A stretch of DNA of 64,000 nucleotides from Piscinibacter defluvii. Its GTDB lineage: Bacteria > Pseudomonadota > Gammaproteobacteria > Burkholderiales > Burkholderiaceae_C. The stretch spans positions 62,001-126,000 of the forward strand of contig NZ_RCHJ01000006.1 of assembly GCF_004011805.1 (NCBI RefSeq), read 5' to 3'. Under the pieces are notes generated by a model, which worked only from the letters and a program-made list of their open reading frames with translations, was not told where the DNA came from and ran no database searches. Numbering within the stretch: the stretch's first letter is position 1; every line of letters starts with the position of its first letter. The translations under genes and the position numbers were made by a program. Below, piece after piece: positions 50,046 to 58,847 of the stretch.

Positions 50046-51029
50046 CTACTTCGCGGTGGTGGCCAGACCGAAGTCCTGGGCCAGCTTGCGGTAGTTGGCG
50101 ACCTGCTTCTTGACGTACGCGTCGGCCTCGGCGCCGGTCAGCGCCATCGGGTACAGGCCGCGCTCGGCGCGCAGCTTGTCGAAGCCGGGGCTGGCGAGCA
50201 GCTTCGCGAAGGTGTCGGACCAGAGCTTCGCGTCGGCGTCCGAGACCTTCGGCCCGACGTAGAAGCCTCGCAGGATCGGCCACTCGATGTCGAAACCCAG
50301 CTCCTTCGCCGTGGGGACCTGGGCCAGGTCGCCGGGCAGGCGCTTGTCGGCCATCACCGCGAGCACCCGCACCTTGCTGCCCGCCTTGATCTGCTGCGAG
50401 GTCTCGGCGGCGTCGCCCGTGAACACGTGGATGTGGCCGCCCTGCAGCGCCGTCATGGCCTCGCCGCCGCCTTCGAAGGCGACGAAGCGCATGCCCTTCG
50501 GGTCCACCCCGGCCGCTCGGGCCACGAGGGCCGCCTTCATCCAGTCCTGGCTGCCGACCGTGCCGCCGGCGCCGAAGACGACCTTGGTCGGGTCGGCCTT
50601 CAGCGCCGCCAGCACGTCCTTCATCGACTTGAACGGCGAGGTCTCCGCCACCACGAGGGCACCGTAGTCGGTGCCGATGCCGGCGATCCAGCGCACGTCG
50701 TTCTCGTCGTAGCGGCCGAACTTGCCCTGCGCGATGTTCAGCAGCGAACCGCCGGAGAACGCGACGATGGTGTTGGCCGCGTCGGGCCGCTGCGCGACGA
50801 TCGCGTTGTAGGCGACCGCCCCGATGCCGCCGGGCATGTAGGTCACGCGCATCGGATCGGCGATCAGCTTGGCGTCGGCCAGGCCCGACTGGGCGAGCTT
50901 GCAGGTCAGGTCGAAGCCGCCGCCCGGCTTGGCCGGGGCGATGCACTCGGTCTTGTCCAGCGGGCCGGCGCCGGCGGCGAAGGCGGCCAGGCCGAGCGCG
51001 GCGGCAAGGGTCGTGTGGATCAGTTTCAT
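50046..51029 (-). CDS. tctC: tripartite tricarboxylate transporter substrate-binding protein TctC
   Basis: A 327-residue periplasmic binding protein of the Bug/TctC group with a signal peptide (about 1-21). Conserved features are IAPAKPGGGFDLTCKLAQ, VTYMPGGIGAVAYN and FGAGGTVGSQDWMKAALV; the last lies in the substrate-binding cleft. It would capture a carboxylate, citrate by context, and deliver it to TctAB. It is preceded by a 131-nt region carrying two 11-bp-spaced repeats that may bind TctD. Confidence 0.92.
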   Translation of the reverse strand: MKLIHTTLAAALGLAAFAAGAGPLDKTECIAPAKPGGGFDLTCKLAQSGLADAKLIADPMRVTYMPGGIGAVAYNAIVAQRPDAANTIVAFSGGSLLNIAQGKFGRYDENDVRWIAGIGTDYGALVVAETSPFKSMKDVLAALKADPTKVVFGAGGTVGSQDWMKAALVARAAGVDPKGMRFVAFEGGGEAMTALQGGHIHVFTGDAAETSQQIKAGSKVRVLAVMADKRLPGDLAQVPTAKELGFDIEWPILRGFYVGPKVSDADAKLWSDTFAKLLASPGFDKLRAERGLYPMALTGAEADAYVKKQVANYRKLAQDFGLATTAK

Positions 51030-51103
51030 GTCGTCTCCTTCCGGGGTGGATCGCCTCGAACAGGGAGGTCGTCGAGGCATGGAGGCACGATAGGGAAGCG
51101 CGA

Positions 51104-51121
51104 CTTTCAGCGCGCTTTCAG
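51104..51121 (-). promoter_or_regulatory. candidate TctD-binding direct repeats before tctC
   Basis: On the minus strand GCTGAAAG occurs twice with an 11-nt period (CTTTCAGC at 51104 and 51115 on the plus strand). OmpR-family regulators such as TctD bind such tandem repeats. They lie 75 nt upstream of the tctC ATG. A perfect 10-bp palindrome GGGTTAACCC is nearby at 51141-51150. Confidence 0.5.
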
Positions 51122-51160
51122 CCAAATCGCCAAACGCTGCGGGTTAACCCTCGGCCCGAT

Positions 51161-52564
51161 TCAGGCGGCGTGCAGCGGCAGGACCAGTGCCGCCGACAGG
51201 CCCTGCCCGTCGGGGCCCGGCTCCACCTCGAAGCGGCCGCCGTGGCGCTCGGCGATCGAGCGCACGATGGCGAGGCCGAGCCCCGAGCCCGGCTGGCTCG
51301 CGTTGCTGGCGCGGAAGAAGCGCTCGCCGGCCCGCGCGCGCTCCGCCGCCGGGATGCCCGGCCCGTTGTCGAGCACCACCAGCCGCGCCGCGCCGCCCTC
51401 TGCGGCCACGCGCACGGTCACCTGTCCGCCGGCGGGCGTGTAGCGCAGGGCGTTGTGCAGCAGGTTCGACAGCGCCTCCTTGAGCAGCCCGGCATGGGCC
51501 TGCACCGGTACCGGCGCCTCCGGCACGTCCAGGCCGAGGTCGATCCGCCGGGCCTGCGCCTCGGACCACCAGGCGCGTGTGCCCTGCTCGGCCAGGGTCC
51601 GCAGGTCGAGCGGCTCCGAGACCAGCTCGGCGCTGTCGGTGCGCGCCAGCGCGAGCATCTGGTTGGTCTGGCGCACCGTTTCCTCGAGCTGCGCCTTGAC
51701 CGCCCGCAGCGCGTCGTGCAGGCGCGCGGGATCGGGCTCGCGCAGCGCGTAGCCCACCTGCGTCGACAGCGTCGCCAGCGGCGTGCGCAGCTGGTGCGAC
51801 GCGTCGTCGACGAAACGCCGGCGGGCCTCGGTGAGCCGGCGGGTGCGCTCGACGTGCTGGTTGATCGCCTCCACCAGCGGCTGCACGTCCAGCGGGATGC
51901 CCGCGGAGGCGATCGGCGTCAGGTCCTGCGGCGACCGCCCGCCGACCTCCTGGCGCAGCCGTGCCAGCGGGCGCAAGGCCCAGCCGATCGCCAGCACCAG
52001 CAGCCCGCCGGCGACCAGCACCAGCATCAGGTCGCGCGCCAGGGCCTGCAACACCAGGTTGCGCGTGAACTGTTCGCGCGACCTGAGTGTTTCGGCAACC
52101 TGGATGACGACCCGCTGCGCCTCCTCGTGCCCCGCCAGCGGACGCGGCAGCCGGCGCGCATAGCTGCCCACGCGGACCGGCTCGCCGAAATAGGCCGCGT
52201 CGTGGAACTGGGGCCGCCCGGTCTCGAGCGGGAGCAGCGGCGGCGGCAGGTCTGCGTTGCCGATCTCGACCAGGCCTTCTTCCGTCGCCACGCGGTAGTA
52301 CACCGCCCCGCTGGCGGTGAGCTCGAAGAACTCGAGCATGCGGTAGGGCAGTTCCACCGCGAGGCCGCCGCTCTCGGTGGAGATGTTCGCGTCGATCGAC
52401 TTGATGGCGCCGAGCAGCGAGCGGTCGTAGGCGGCGTTCGCGGCGTCGACCGCCGTGCGCCAGGTGAACCAGAGCTCGAGGCCGACCACCGCCAGCATGC
52501 CCGGCAGCAGCACGGCCAGCAGCGTCCGGCGCAGGCTCAGGCGGTGCCAGGCGTCCCAGTTCAC
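51161..52564 (-). CDS. tctE: TctE-type sensor histidine kinase
   Basis: A 467-residue membrane kinase. Two membrane helices (about residues 12-32 and 160-182) flank a periplasmic sensor of about 130 residues; HAMP follows, then HisKA with the phospho-His in VDDASHQLRTPLATL and an HATPase domain (NLLHNALRYTP, DNGPGIP, GSGLGLAIVRS). TctE proteins sense citrate/tricarboxylates. GTG 52564 overlaps the tctD stop (GTGA). Same direction as tctCBA, unlike the divergent arrangement in Salmonella. Confidence 0.9.
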   Translation of the reverse strand: MNWDAWHRLSLRRTLLAVLLPGMLAVVGLELWFTWRTAVDAANAAYDRSLLGAIKSIDANISTESGGLAVELPYRMLEFFELTASGAVYYRVATEEGLVEIGNADLPPPLLPLETGRPQFHDAAYFGEPVRVGSYARRLPRPLAGHEEAQRVVIQVAETLRSREQFTRNLVLQALARDLMLVLVAGGLLVLAIGWALRPLARLRQEVGGRSPQDLTPIASAGIPLDVQPLVEAINQHVERTRRLTEARRRFVDDASHQLRTPLATLSTQVGYALREPDPARLHDALRAVKAQLEETVRQTNQMLALARTDSAELVSEPLDLRTLAEQGTRAWWSEAQARRIDLGLDVPEAPVPVQAHAGLLKEALSNLLHNALRYTPAGGQVTVRVAAEGGAARLVVLDNGPGIPAAERARAGERFFRASNASQPGSGLGLAIVRSIAERHGGRFEVEPGPDGQGLSAALVLPLHAA

Positions 52565-53229
52565 CCGGCGCTCTCGAGCACGTAGCCGAGACCACGAACC
52601 GTCCGGATGCCGACCGGGCTGTTCTGCAGGCGCTTGCGCAGGCGGTGGACCAGCACCTCGATGACATCGGGCTGCACGTCCTGCTCGTCGGAGAACACGC
52701 GCTCCAGGATCTCCTGCTTGGACAGCGGCTCGCCGCTACGCTGGACCAGCGCGCGAAGCACCGCGTGCTCGCGCGGCGTCAGGCCGAGCGGCTCGTTGGC
52801 CAGGGTGAACTGCTTGGTGCCGGCATCGTAGACGAGCGGGCCGCAGGCGAAGCGCGGGTGGTCGCTGCCGCGCGCGCGGCGCACCAGGGCCACCAGGCGG
52901 GCCTCGAGTTCGGCGATGTCGAAGGGCTTGGCGAGGAAGTCGTCCGCGCCCTCGTGCAGCGTGCTGACGCGCTCGATCAGCGAGTCGCGCGCCGTGAGGA
53001 TCAGCACCGGCAGCCGCTGGTCGGCCTCGCGCAGGTCGGCCAGCACGTCGTGGCCGCCGAGCCCGGGCAGGCCGAGGTCGAGGATCAGTGCGTCGTAGCG
53101 CGTGGCCTTGAGGCTGCGCCGGACCATCCGGCCGTCGTCCACCCAGTCGACCTGGAAGTCGCTCTGAGCGAGCGCACGCACCAGCCAGGTCGCCAGTTCG
53201 CGTTCGTCTTCGGCCAGGAGGATTCGCAT
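52561..53229 (-). CDS. tctD: TctD-type OmpR response regulator
   Basis: A 222-residue response regulator: acidic ED 7-8, phospho-acceptor Asp51 (ALILDLGLPGLGG), conserved Lys in AKPFD, and a C-terminal winged helix ending VGIRTVRGLGYVLES. It resembles TctD/QseB regulators. It forms a two-component system with the overlapping tctE and probably activates tctCBA and the lyase genes through the repeats at 51104-51121. Its 277-nt upstream region (53230-53506) shows no clear gene. Confidence 0.92.
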   Translation of the reverse strand: MRILLAEDERELATWLVRALAQSDFQVDWVDDGRMVRRSLKATRYDALILDLGLPGLGGHDVLADLREADQRLPVLILTARDSLIERVSTLHEGADDFLAKPFDIAELEARLVALVRRARGSDHPRFACGPLVYDAGTKQFTLANEPLGLTPREHAVLRALVQRSGEPLSKQEILERVFSDEQDVQPDVIEVLVHRLRKRLQNSPVGIRTVRGLGYVLESAG

Positions 53230-53506
53230 GTCGTACCCGCTGCAAGCTCGTGCGCGTGCGCAGTATTCAACAGCCGCCGATGCCGCAGCAGCGGATTTGT
53301 ACCCGTGACCGGCGGGCTCCATCAATGCACATCTTGTCGACAGGGCGACCGTGCCAGGACGACCACGAGGATCGGAAACCGCCCGACGCCGGCGACTGCT
53401 CGCGGCCGGTCAAGGCCTGTGGAAGGGCGGAGCCGAGCGGCGGCAGTCGCCCGCATGACGGCCCGCACCCGAACAGACGCGGCAACCAGAGGGCGTCGAA
53501 GGCGCA

Positions 53507-54337
53507 TCATGGTTCGTTCCATCCCATCGATTCGGATGAGCTCGTCGTGGCCAGCATGCGCGCGCGCCTGACGGCCCGCGTGGCGATCGAGGTGGTGGTG
53601 TACCGATCGAGGGGCGTTGCCTCGACGCTCCACCCGTCTTCGTACAGATCTTCCAAGGCGAAGCCGGCGCGCAGCTGGCCACCGATCTGTTGCTCGAGGG
53701 TGTGGCCGAAGACGAGGGCTTCGTCTCGAGTGATCCTGTCGCGCACGCGCCCTTCGCCCGCGTGAACGAGGTCGCTGAACGGCTGCGGGTACACGACCCG
53801 CAACTCGCCAGACCGCAGCGCGTCGTCGTGATCGAAGAGAAAGTAGGCCGGGTTCATGAAGCCCGCCAGCAATGCGCCGCCTGGTCGAAGCACCCGGGCG
53901 CACTCGCGCCACACCGGCATCACATCGGCCACGAACAGGTTCGAGCAAGGATGGAAGATCAGGTCGAACGCGGCGTCGGCGAACACCGAAAGGTCGCACA
54001 TGTCGCCCACGACGCATCGCAGGTCCAGCCCCTCACGATTGGCCACCAGGTGGTCCTTGGCGAGCTGCTCGGCGGACGCGTCCAGGCTCGTCACAACAGC
54101 GCCTGCAGCGGCCAGCACGGGTGCCTGTTGCCCGCCGCCCGAGGCGAGGCAGAGAACCCGCAGACCCGCCGGGTCTGCGAACCAGCTTCGAGGCACGGGC
54201 TTGTTGGGAGTCAGCACGACGTGCCAGTCACCGCGCCGGGCGCGCGCGATGGTCTCCGAGTCCACGGGGACGCACCAGCGCGAGCCGCCGCGTGACTCGA
54301 GCTCCCAGGCCCTTCGGTTGTGATCGAACACGTTCAT
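53507..54337 (-). CDS. class I SAM-dependent methyltransferase
   Basis: A 276-residue methyltransferase. The opening DHNRRAWELESRGG...CVPVDSETIARARRGDW and VPRSWF are typical of a small-molecule methyltransferase subgroup. SAM motif I is VLCLASGGGQQAPVLAA, motif II ends VTSLDASAEQL, and motif III/IV are CVVGDMCDLSVF and FDLIFHPCSNLF. Substrate unknown. It lies 149 nt after the haloperoxidase-like gene and may be transcribed alone. Codon bias is weaker than in neighbouring regions. Confidence 0.9.
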   Translation of the reverse strand: MNVFDHNRRAWELESRGGSRWCVPVDSETIARARRGDWHVVLTPNKPVPRSWFADPAGLRVLCLASGGGQQAPVLAAAGAVVTSLDASAEQLAKDHLVANREGLDLRCVVGDMCDLSVFADAAFDLIFHPCSNLFVADVMPVWRECARVLRPGGALLAGFMNPAYFLFDHDDALRSGELRVVYPQPFSDLVHAGEGRVRDRITRDEALVFGHTLEQQIGGQLRAGFALEDLYEDGWSVEATPLDRYTTTSIATRAVRRARMLATTSSSESMGWNEP

Positions 54338-54486
54338 CTGATCGGGTCCGTCAACCGAAGCGAGCGCCGGACACCGCCACCATCGGGGTCGTCGGACCTG
54401 GCGTCAGCGCCGCCAGGAACGTGCAGGACACGATTGCCCAGCGCTCGATCGGATCCACCACCCCGGCTCCATGGGCCCGCTGCGCT

Positions 54487-55827
54487 TCAGTACCGAGGCG
54501 TCAGCAGCGTGCCAAGCGCATGCCCGCCCACACGCTGCCCAAGCACCAGGCCCTGCGTCGTGGCAAAGCGGAAGTGCAGGCCCGCGCGCACGCGCGAGTC
54601 GGCGTTCTCGCGCGCCGCCTGGCTGAAGCTCGTGAACGAGCGCTGCGGGTTCGCAGCCGCCGCCGTGGGCGAGGTGACGCTGAACTTCAGCGCGTCACGG
54701 TGGAACGCATGCGCCAGCACGGTGGCCGCGGCGGCGCCGAGCGCGCTGTGGGTGGACGGGTGGTCCTGGATCGGCGGCGTGGGCAGGAACGAGTTCCAGC
54801 CGGCGTCCGGCAGCGTGGCGGGGTTGCCGTCCGTCGCCGCTTCGCGGATCGCCGTCACCGGACGCCAGAAGTCGTGGTGCAGCTTCGAGTCCCAGCCGGC
54901 GATGTAGCTGTCGGCCATCGCGACGTTGAGCAGCGCAAAGGTGCGTGCGCGCTCCCACAGGTCCTGCTTGTGGTCGCGGGCGACGACACGCGCCACGCGG
55001 TTCCAGCCGGCGTCGGAGAACTCGTACCAGAACGCGGCGTAGTGCGCCTGGTCGGGTGTCCGCGCCGCGTTTGCGGCGTCGCTGCCGCCGGCCTTCACCT
55101 CCTCGAAAGCCTCGGTGTACTCGGCGCTGCCGAGTGCGGGCGGCGGCGCCACGCGGAACTGGTCCGGCGAGCGCAACGCGAAGGGCTGCACCTTGCGCCA
55201 GTGCGGCATCAGGATGAAGTTCGTCCCCGGCACGAAGCGGTAGTTGCCGGGCGCGCTGCCCTCGCGGTAGGCCTCGGCGCCCTGGCTGCCATCGGCGGCC
55301 CGCTTGGCGAGCACCGCCGCGGCAGCGCGCTTGCCGGTGGCGACGGCGTCGGCCACCTCGGCGCCGATGCCGGCGTCGTGCAAGGTCTGGTCCAGGAACG
55401 CGCGCAGCAGGTCCTTCTGCGTCGGGTAGAGCGCGAGCAGCAGGTCATGGGCCGCAGCGCTGGCCGCGACGGCGGCCGCGGCTTCGTCCGAGCCGCGTGC
55501 GCCGCCCCGACGCTGAGCCGTCTGCTCGCCGACCGCGTACGTCGCATAGCGTCGCTTCACCGAGTTCACGGCATCGTGCATCGCCAGATGCGTCATCGCC
55601 AGCGAGCGCGAAGCGGTGAGTGGGTTGGCATAACCGTCGGCGGCCTTGATGACCTGGTGCGCGGCCTGGTTCCAGTCGAGCACGACCTGGTCGCAGCGGT
55701 CGCCGCACCAGGGGGAGTCGTCCTTGGCGAAGGCCGAGGTCAGCGTGAAGGCCGAGGCCAGCGCGACGGCGAGGAGTCGGCGCCGCAGTCTGCGCGGTTG
55801 GCGGCGGTTGCGATTCGAGGTTGACAC
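54487..55827 (-). CDS. vanadium-dependent haloperoxidase/PAP2-family protein
   Basis: A 446-residue secreted protein (signal peptide about 1-34, with a basic N-region). The phosphate/vanadate-binding triplet is complete: Lys315 and Arg322 in KLHHDFWRP, Ser358/His360 in DHPSTHSA, and Arg412/His418 in SRVRAGLHF. The extra N-terminal helical region and length favour the vanadium-chloroperoxidase-like branch over lipid phosphatases. It would oxidise halides with H2O2 or act as an acid phosphatase. GTG 55827 with SD GGAGA. Follows the alpha/beta hydrolase by 53 nt. Confidence 0.86.
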   Translation of the reverse strand: MSTSNRNRRQPRRLRRRLLAVALASAFTLTSAFAKDDSPWCGDRCDQVVLDWNQAAHQVIKAADGYANPLTASRSLAMTHLAMHDAVNSVKRRYATYAVGEQTAQRRGGARGSDEAAAAVAASAAAHDLLLALYPTQKDLLRAFLDQTLHDAGIGAEVADAVATGKRAAAAVLAKRAADGSQGAEAYREGSAPGNYRFVPGTNFILMPHWRKVQPFALRSPDQFRVAPPPALGSAEYTEAFEEVKAGGSDAANAARTPDQAHYAAFWYEFSDAGWNRVARVVARDHKQDLWERARTFALLNVAMADSYIAGWDSKLHHDFWRPVTAIREAATDGNPATLPDAGWNSFLPTPPIQDHPSTHSALGAAAATVLAHAFHRDALKFSVTSPTAAAANPQRSFTSFSQAARENADSRVRAGLHFRFATTQGLVLGQRVGGHALGTLLTPRY

Positions 55828-55880
55828 GGGGGTTCTCCGTTGAAGCCTGATGAAGAAGAAAGGAAAGGAAGGAACACGCG

Positions 55881-56714
55881 TCAGGCTGGTGCCGGCTGCT
55901 TGTTCTGGAGCCGGCTCACCAGCCCCGCAAGCAGCGCGGCCAGTTCACCGGGATGGGACAGGTGGCAGAGGTGGCCGCCACCCGGGATCTCGATCACTTC
56001 GGTGTGGGGCACGCGCTCGCAGAAGATGCGCTGCACGCTTCGGATGTGCGACGGCGATTCGCTGCCGGTGACCCAGAGCACCGGCAGGCCGTCGAGCGCG
56101 CTCAGCCGGTCTGCATGCACCGCAGGGTCGTCGAACAGGCGGCACTCCAGGCGCACCTTGTGCATGCAGCTCGCGGCTTGCTCGCGACGGGCCGGCGACT
56201 GCGCCTCCCAGGCGTCGTAGAGCTTCCAGAAATGGAACATCGCGCGCGCCGCGTCGAGCTGCCGTGTCGGGTCCTGCAGCGACGTGAAGTAGCGCATGTG
56301 GCTGCGCACGTCGTGGTGCACGGCAGCGAAGCCCGGCTGCGACAGCAGACCGAAGAGCACCGGCTCGATCAGCACCAGTGCCGAGTAGCGCTTCGGATGC
56401 GCCAGGCAGGCGGCGGCCGAGACCAGCCCGCCCATCGAGTGCCCCATCAGCACGCGCGGGCCGGTGCCGTGCGGCGGCGGCGCGATGCGCGCCACTTCGA
56501 CCTGCACGTCGTAGGGGGCTTCGAAGTCGAACTGCGGATCGTCGTAGCCCGCGAGGCGCGGTGTTTGCACGTGCCACGCACCGGGCAGGTGGGCGATCAA
56601 CGCGTCCCACTGCGTCACGCCGGCCGCGCTGCCGTGGACCAGGGTGACGTGCGGCACGCCGTGGTCCGGTGTGCGGGCATCGACCGCGTCGGCCGCTGCG
56701 CTCCTGCTCATCAT
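55881..56714 (-). CDS. alpha/beta hydrolase
   Basis: A 277-residue hydrolase. The oxyanion loop VTLVHGSAAGVTQW, nucleophile elbow MGHSMGGLVSAA, acid near WVTGSESPSHI and catalytic His in IPGGGHLCHLSHP make a complete triad. No signal peptide. Start ATG 56714 (a second ATG follows immediately) with SD GGAG. It lies downstream of four 11-bp-spaced repeats and the ATPase/winged-helix regulator. With the haloperoxidase it may form a small degradative or detoxifying unit; substrate unknown. Confidence 0.88.
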   Translation of the reverse strand: MMSRSAAADAVDARTPDHGVPHVTLVHGSAAGVTQWDALIAHLPGAWHVQTPRLAGYDDPQFDFEAPYDVQVEVARIAPPPHGTGPRVLMGHSMGGLVSAAACLAHPKRYSALVLIEPVLFGLLSQPGFAAVHHDVRSHMRYFTSLQDPTRQLDAARAMFHFWKLYDAWEAQSPARREQAASCMHKVRLECRLFDDPAVHADRLSALDGLPVLWVTGSESPSHIRSVQRIFCERVPHTEVIEIPGGGHLCHLSHPGELAALLAGLVSRLQNKQPAPA

Positions 56715-56797
56715 CTCGTTGACTCCGTCTCTGGTGCGCGCCGGCCGCGGGTGCAGCTGGCATGGACGGAAGTTTTCGCGAGCCGGCCCTGCGCGTC

Positions 56798-56836
56798 ATG
56801 AGCGCGCGATGAGCCAGGGATGAGAAGACGATGAGC
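56798..56836 (-). repeat. four ATGAGC-type direct repeats with exact 11-bp period
   Basis: ATGAGC (third copy ATGAGA) starts at 56798, 56809, 56820 and 56831, each exactly 11 nt apart. Read on the minus strand they are GCTCAT-N5-TCTCAT-N5-GCTCAT-N5-GCTCAT. They lie in the 154-nt gap between the winged-helix regulator gene and the hydrolase gene, 84-122 nt before the hydrolase ATG. The period is one DNA helical turn, as in OmpR/PhoB-type binding arrays. Confidence 0.85.
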
Positions 56837-56868
56837 GCGGCCGCGGTCCGCGCGCCCGCGGGCTCAGT

Positions 56869-58830
56869 TCAAGGCTGGCGGAACCGGTAGCCGAACCGAA
56901 CCACGGTCTCGATGGCACCGGCACGCGCGCCGAGCTTCCTGCGCAGGCCGAGCACCAGCGCGTCGATCACGTTGCTGCCGCCTTCGTAGCGGGGGCCCCA
57001 GATGTCGTCGAGCAGGTCGCCGCGCTTGACGGCCTGGCCTTCGCGCTGCATCAGGTAGGCGAGCAGTTCGAACTCGCGTGCCGACAGCGCGACGCGCCGG
57101 CCGTCGACGAGCACTTCGCGTGCCGCCTCGTCGATCCGCAGCGCGGCCGGGGCCTCCACCGTCACGCCGAGCGTGGTCGCGACCAGCCGCGACAGCCACC
57201 CATCCACCGACTGCGGCCCGAAGTCGAGGATCAGGCCCACGTGGCGCACGCCTTCCAGCTCGACATCGATCTCGGGCGCGAACTCGAAGCCGGCCTGCCG
57301 AAGGAACGGGTCGAGTTCGGACACCTGCCGCAGGTAGGTGTACAGGCGCCGCAGGTTCGGGCGCAGCTCGAGGTAGGCGCGCTTGATGTCGAGCATCAAC
57401 GCGGCCTCGATCTCCAGCGGCTGCGGCGACTCGGCATCCGCCAGCACCCGGCGCATGAACAACACCCGGTCGCCCGGCGCCAGCTCGGCGCCACGCACAT
57501 GCTGGCGCCAGCGGGCCACCACCGGGTCGAGACGCTCGAGCGCCTTCGGGACGTCGGCGGCCTCGGCCAGGCAGTAGAAGCCGTTGACCTGGTTCTGCGC
57601 ATTCCGGGTCACGCGGAAGGCGCCCGGCAGATGCGACCACCAGGCCGCGATGCGCTGCGCGCCCGCATCGCCGTCGTGCTGGCGGGCGATGGCGACGATG
57701 TCCGGCAGGTCGCTCGCACTCGCCGATTCCACCGCCATCGGGCGGCTGCCGGCCGGAAAGAACACCTCGCGCACCGCCGGTGCCTGCACCATGAAGAGCA
57801 TGTCGGCGGTGTAGCGCCACAACGCGGCGGGCGGGGCGTCGCGGCTCTCCTGCTGCAACTGGCGCCATGCGGCGCGGCGCGCCTCCAGGCAGCCGGCCGG
57901 GTCGGCCGAGCCGTAGTGCGCCGCGATTGCCTCGCGCACCACGTCGTGCAGCAGCAGCCCGTCGGCGGCGAGCGTGGTGATCGACAGCGCGGCAAGGCGC
58001 TCGAAGGTCGCCGCCGCATCGGCCTGCGGCAACAGCGCCTGCAGCAACGACACGGTGATGCGGCGCACCACAGAGGCCCGCTGCAGTGCCTGCCTCAAGG
58101 GGGGGTCGACGACATCCGCGAGGTACAGGCCGACCAGCGTCTCGACGACACCGGCCAGGTCGGACGGCTCCAGCAGCTGTCCGGGGTGGGCACGAAGCAC
58201 GCCGCTGGCCAGCTTCAGCGCCAGCGGGTGGCCATGCGCGAAGCGCTGCGCCTGCATGGCCTGCTGCGGCGCCAGGCCTTCGGCGCGCAGCAGTGCCAGC
58301 GCATCCTCGCCCGGCAGGGGGCCGATCTCCTGCGATGCGAACAAGCCTTGCCAGCCCGGCGCCAGGCGCCAGGGGCCGACGGGCGGATCGCGCCCGACCA
58401 GCAGCAGCCGCAGGTGGAGTCCAAGCCGAGGCACGAACTCCTGTCGAAGCCAGGCATCGATCAGGCGGCAGCGCTCGTAGGTGTCGAGCACGATCAGCGT
58501 GCGCGCGGTCGCGCTGTTGAGCCGTGCCACCAACTCCGCAACGCTGCAGGATGCGATGCCGAGCTGGCGCGCCAGGCCATCGACGAAGCCTCGCGGGGAC
58601 GGCTCGATCACCTGGCCGTCGAGCCACAGGACACGGGCACCTTCGGCCCTGGCACGTTCGGCGAATTCACGAGCCAGACAGGTCTTGCCCACGCCACCGA
58701 GGCCGTGCAAGGCGAAGACGAGCGGGCGCCCATCGCTCAGCAGCACATGCAGCGAGGCGAGCACGCCATCGCGGCCGATGCAGCGCTCGCGCTCACGCGC
58801 CACGAGGAGGTCTCGAATGGTCGGCGTCAT
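56869..58830 (-). CDS. STAND-type ATPase with C-terminal OmpR-type winged helix
   Basis: A 653-residue predicted regulator. Walker A is HGLGGVGKT (Lys49), Walker B is RTLIVLDTYERC, and sensor-like HGHPLALKLASGVL follows. A helical middle part without recognised repeats (about 300-540) precedes the winged helix (about 555-653: LSAREFELLAYLMQREGQAVKRGDLLDDIWG, ending VVRFGYRFRQP). The domain order is reversed compared with the regulator at 41020, whose winged helix is N-terminal. ATG 58830 is 17 nt after the SnoaL-like gene stop. Probably controls the hydrolase/haloperoxidase genes through the adjacent repeats. Confidence 0.86.
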   Translation of the reverse strand: MTPTIRDLLVARERERCIGRDGVLASLHVLLSDGRPLVFALHGLGGVGKTCLAREFAERARAEGARVLWLDGQVIEPSPRGFVDGLARQLGIASCSVAELVARLNSATARTLIVLDTYERCRLIDAWLRQEFVPRLGLHLRLLLVGRDPPVGPWRLAPGWQGLFASQEIGPLPGEDALALLRAEGLAPQQAMQAQRFAHGHPLALKLASGVLRAHPGQLLEPSDLAGVVETLVGLYLADVVDPPLRQALQRASVVRRITVSLLQALLPQADAAATFERLAALSITTLAADGLLLHDVVREAIAAHYGSADPAGCLEARRAAWRQLQQESRDAPPAALWRYTADMLFMVQAPAVREVFFPAGSRPMAVESASASDLPDIVAIARQHDGDAGAQRIAAWWSHLPGAFRVTRNAQNQVNGFYCLAEAADVPKALERLDPVVARWRQHVRGAELAPGDRVLFMRRVLADAESPQPLEIEAALMLDIKRAYLELRPNLRRLYTYLRQVSELDPFLRQAGFEFAPEIDVELEGVRHVGLILDFGPQSVDGWLSRLVATTLGVTVEAPAALRIDEAAREVLVDGRRVALSAREFELLAYLMQREGQAVKRGDLLDDIWGPRYEGGSNVIDALVLGLRRKLGARAGAIETVVRFGYRFRQP

Positions 58831-58847
58831 CCCATGGTTCCCCGACT

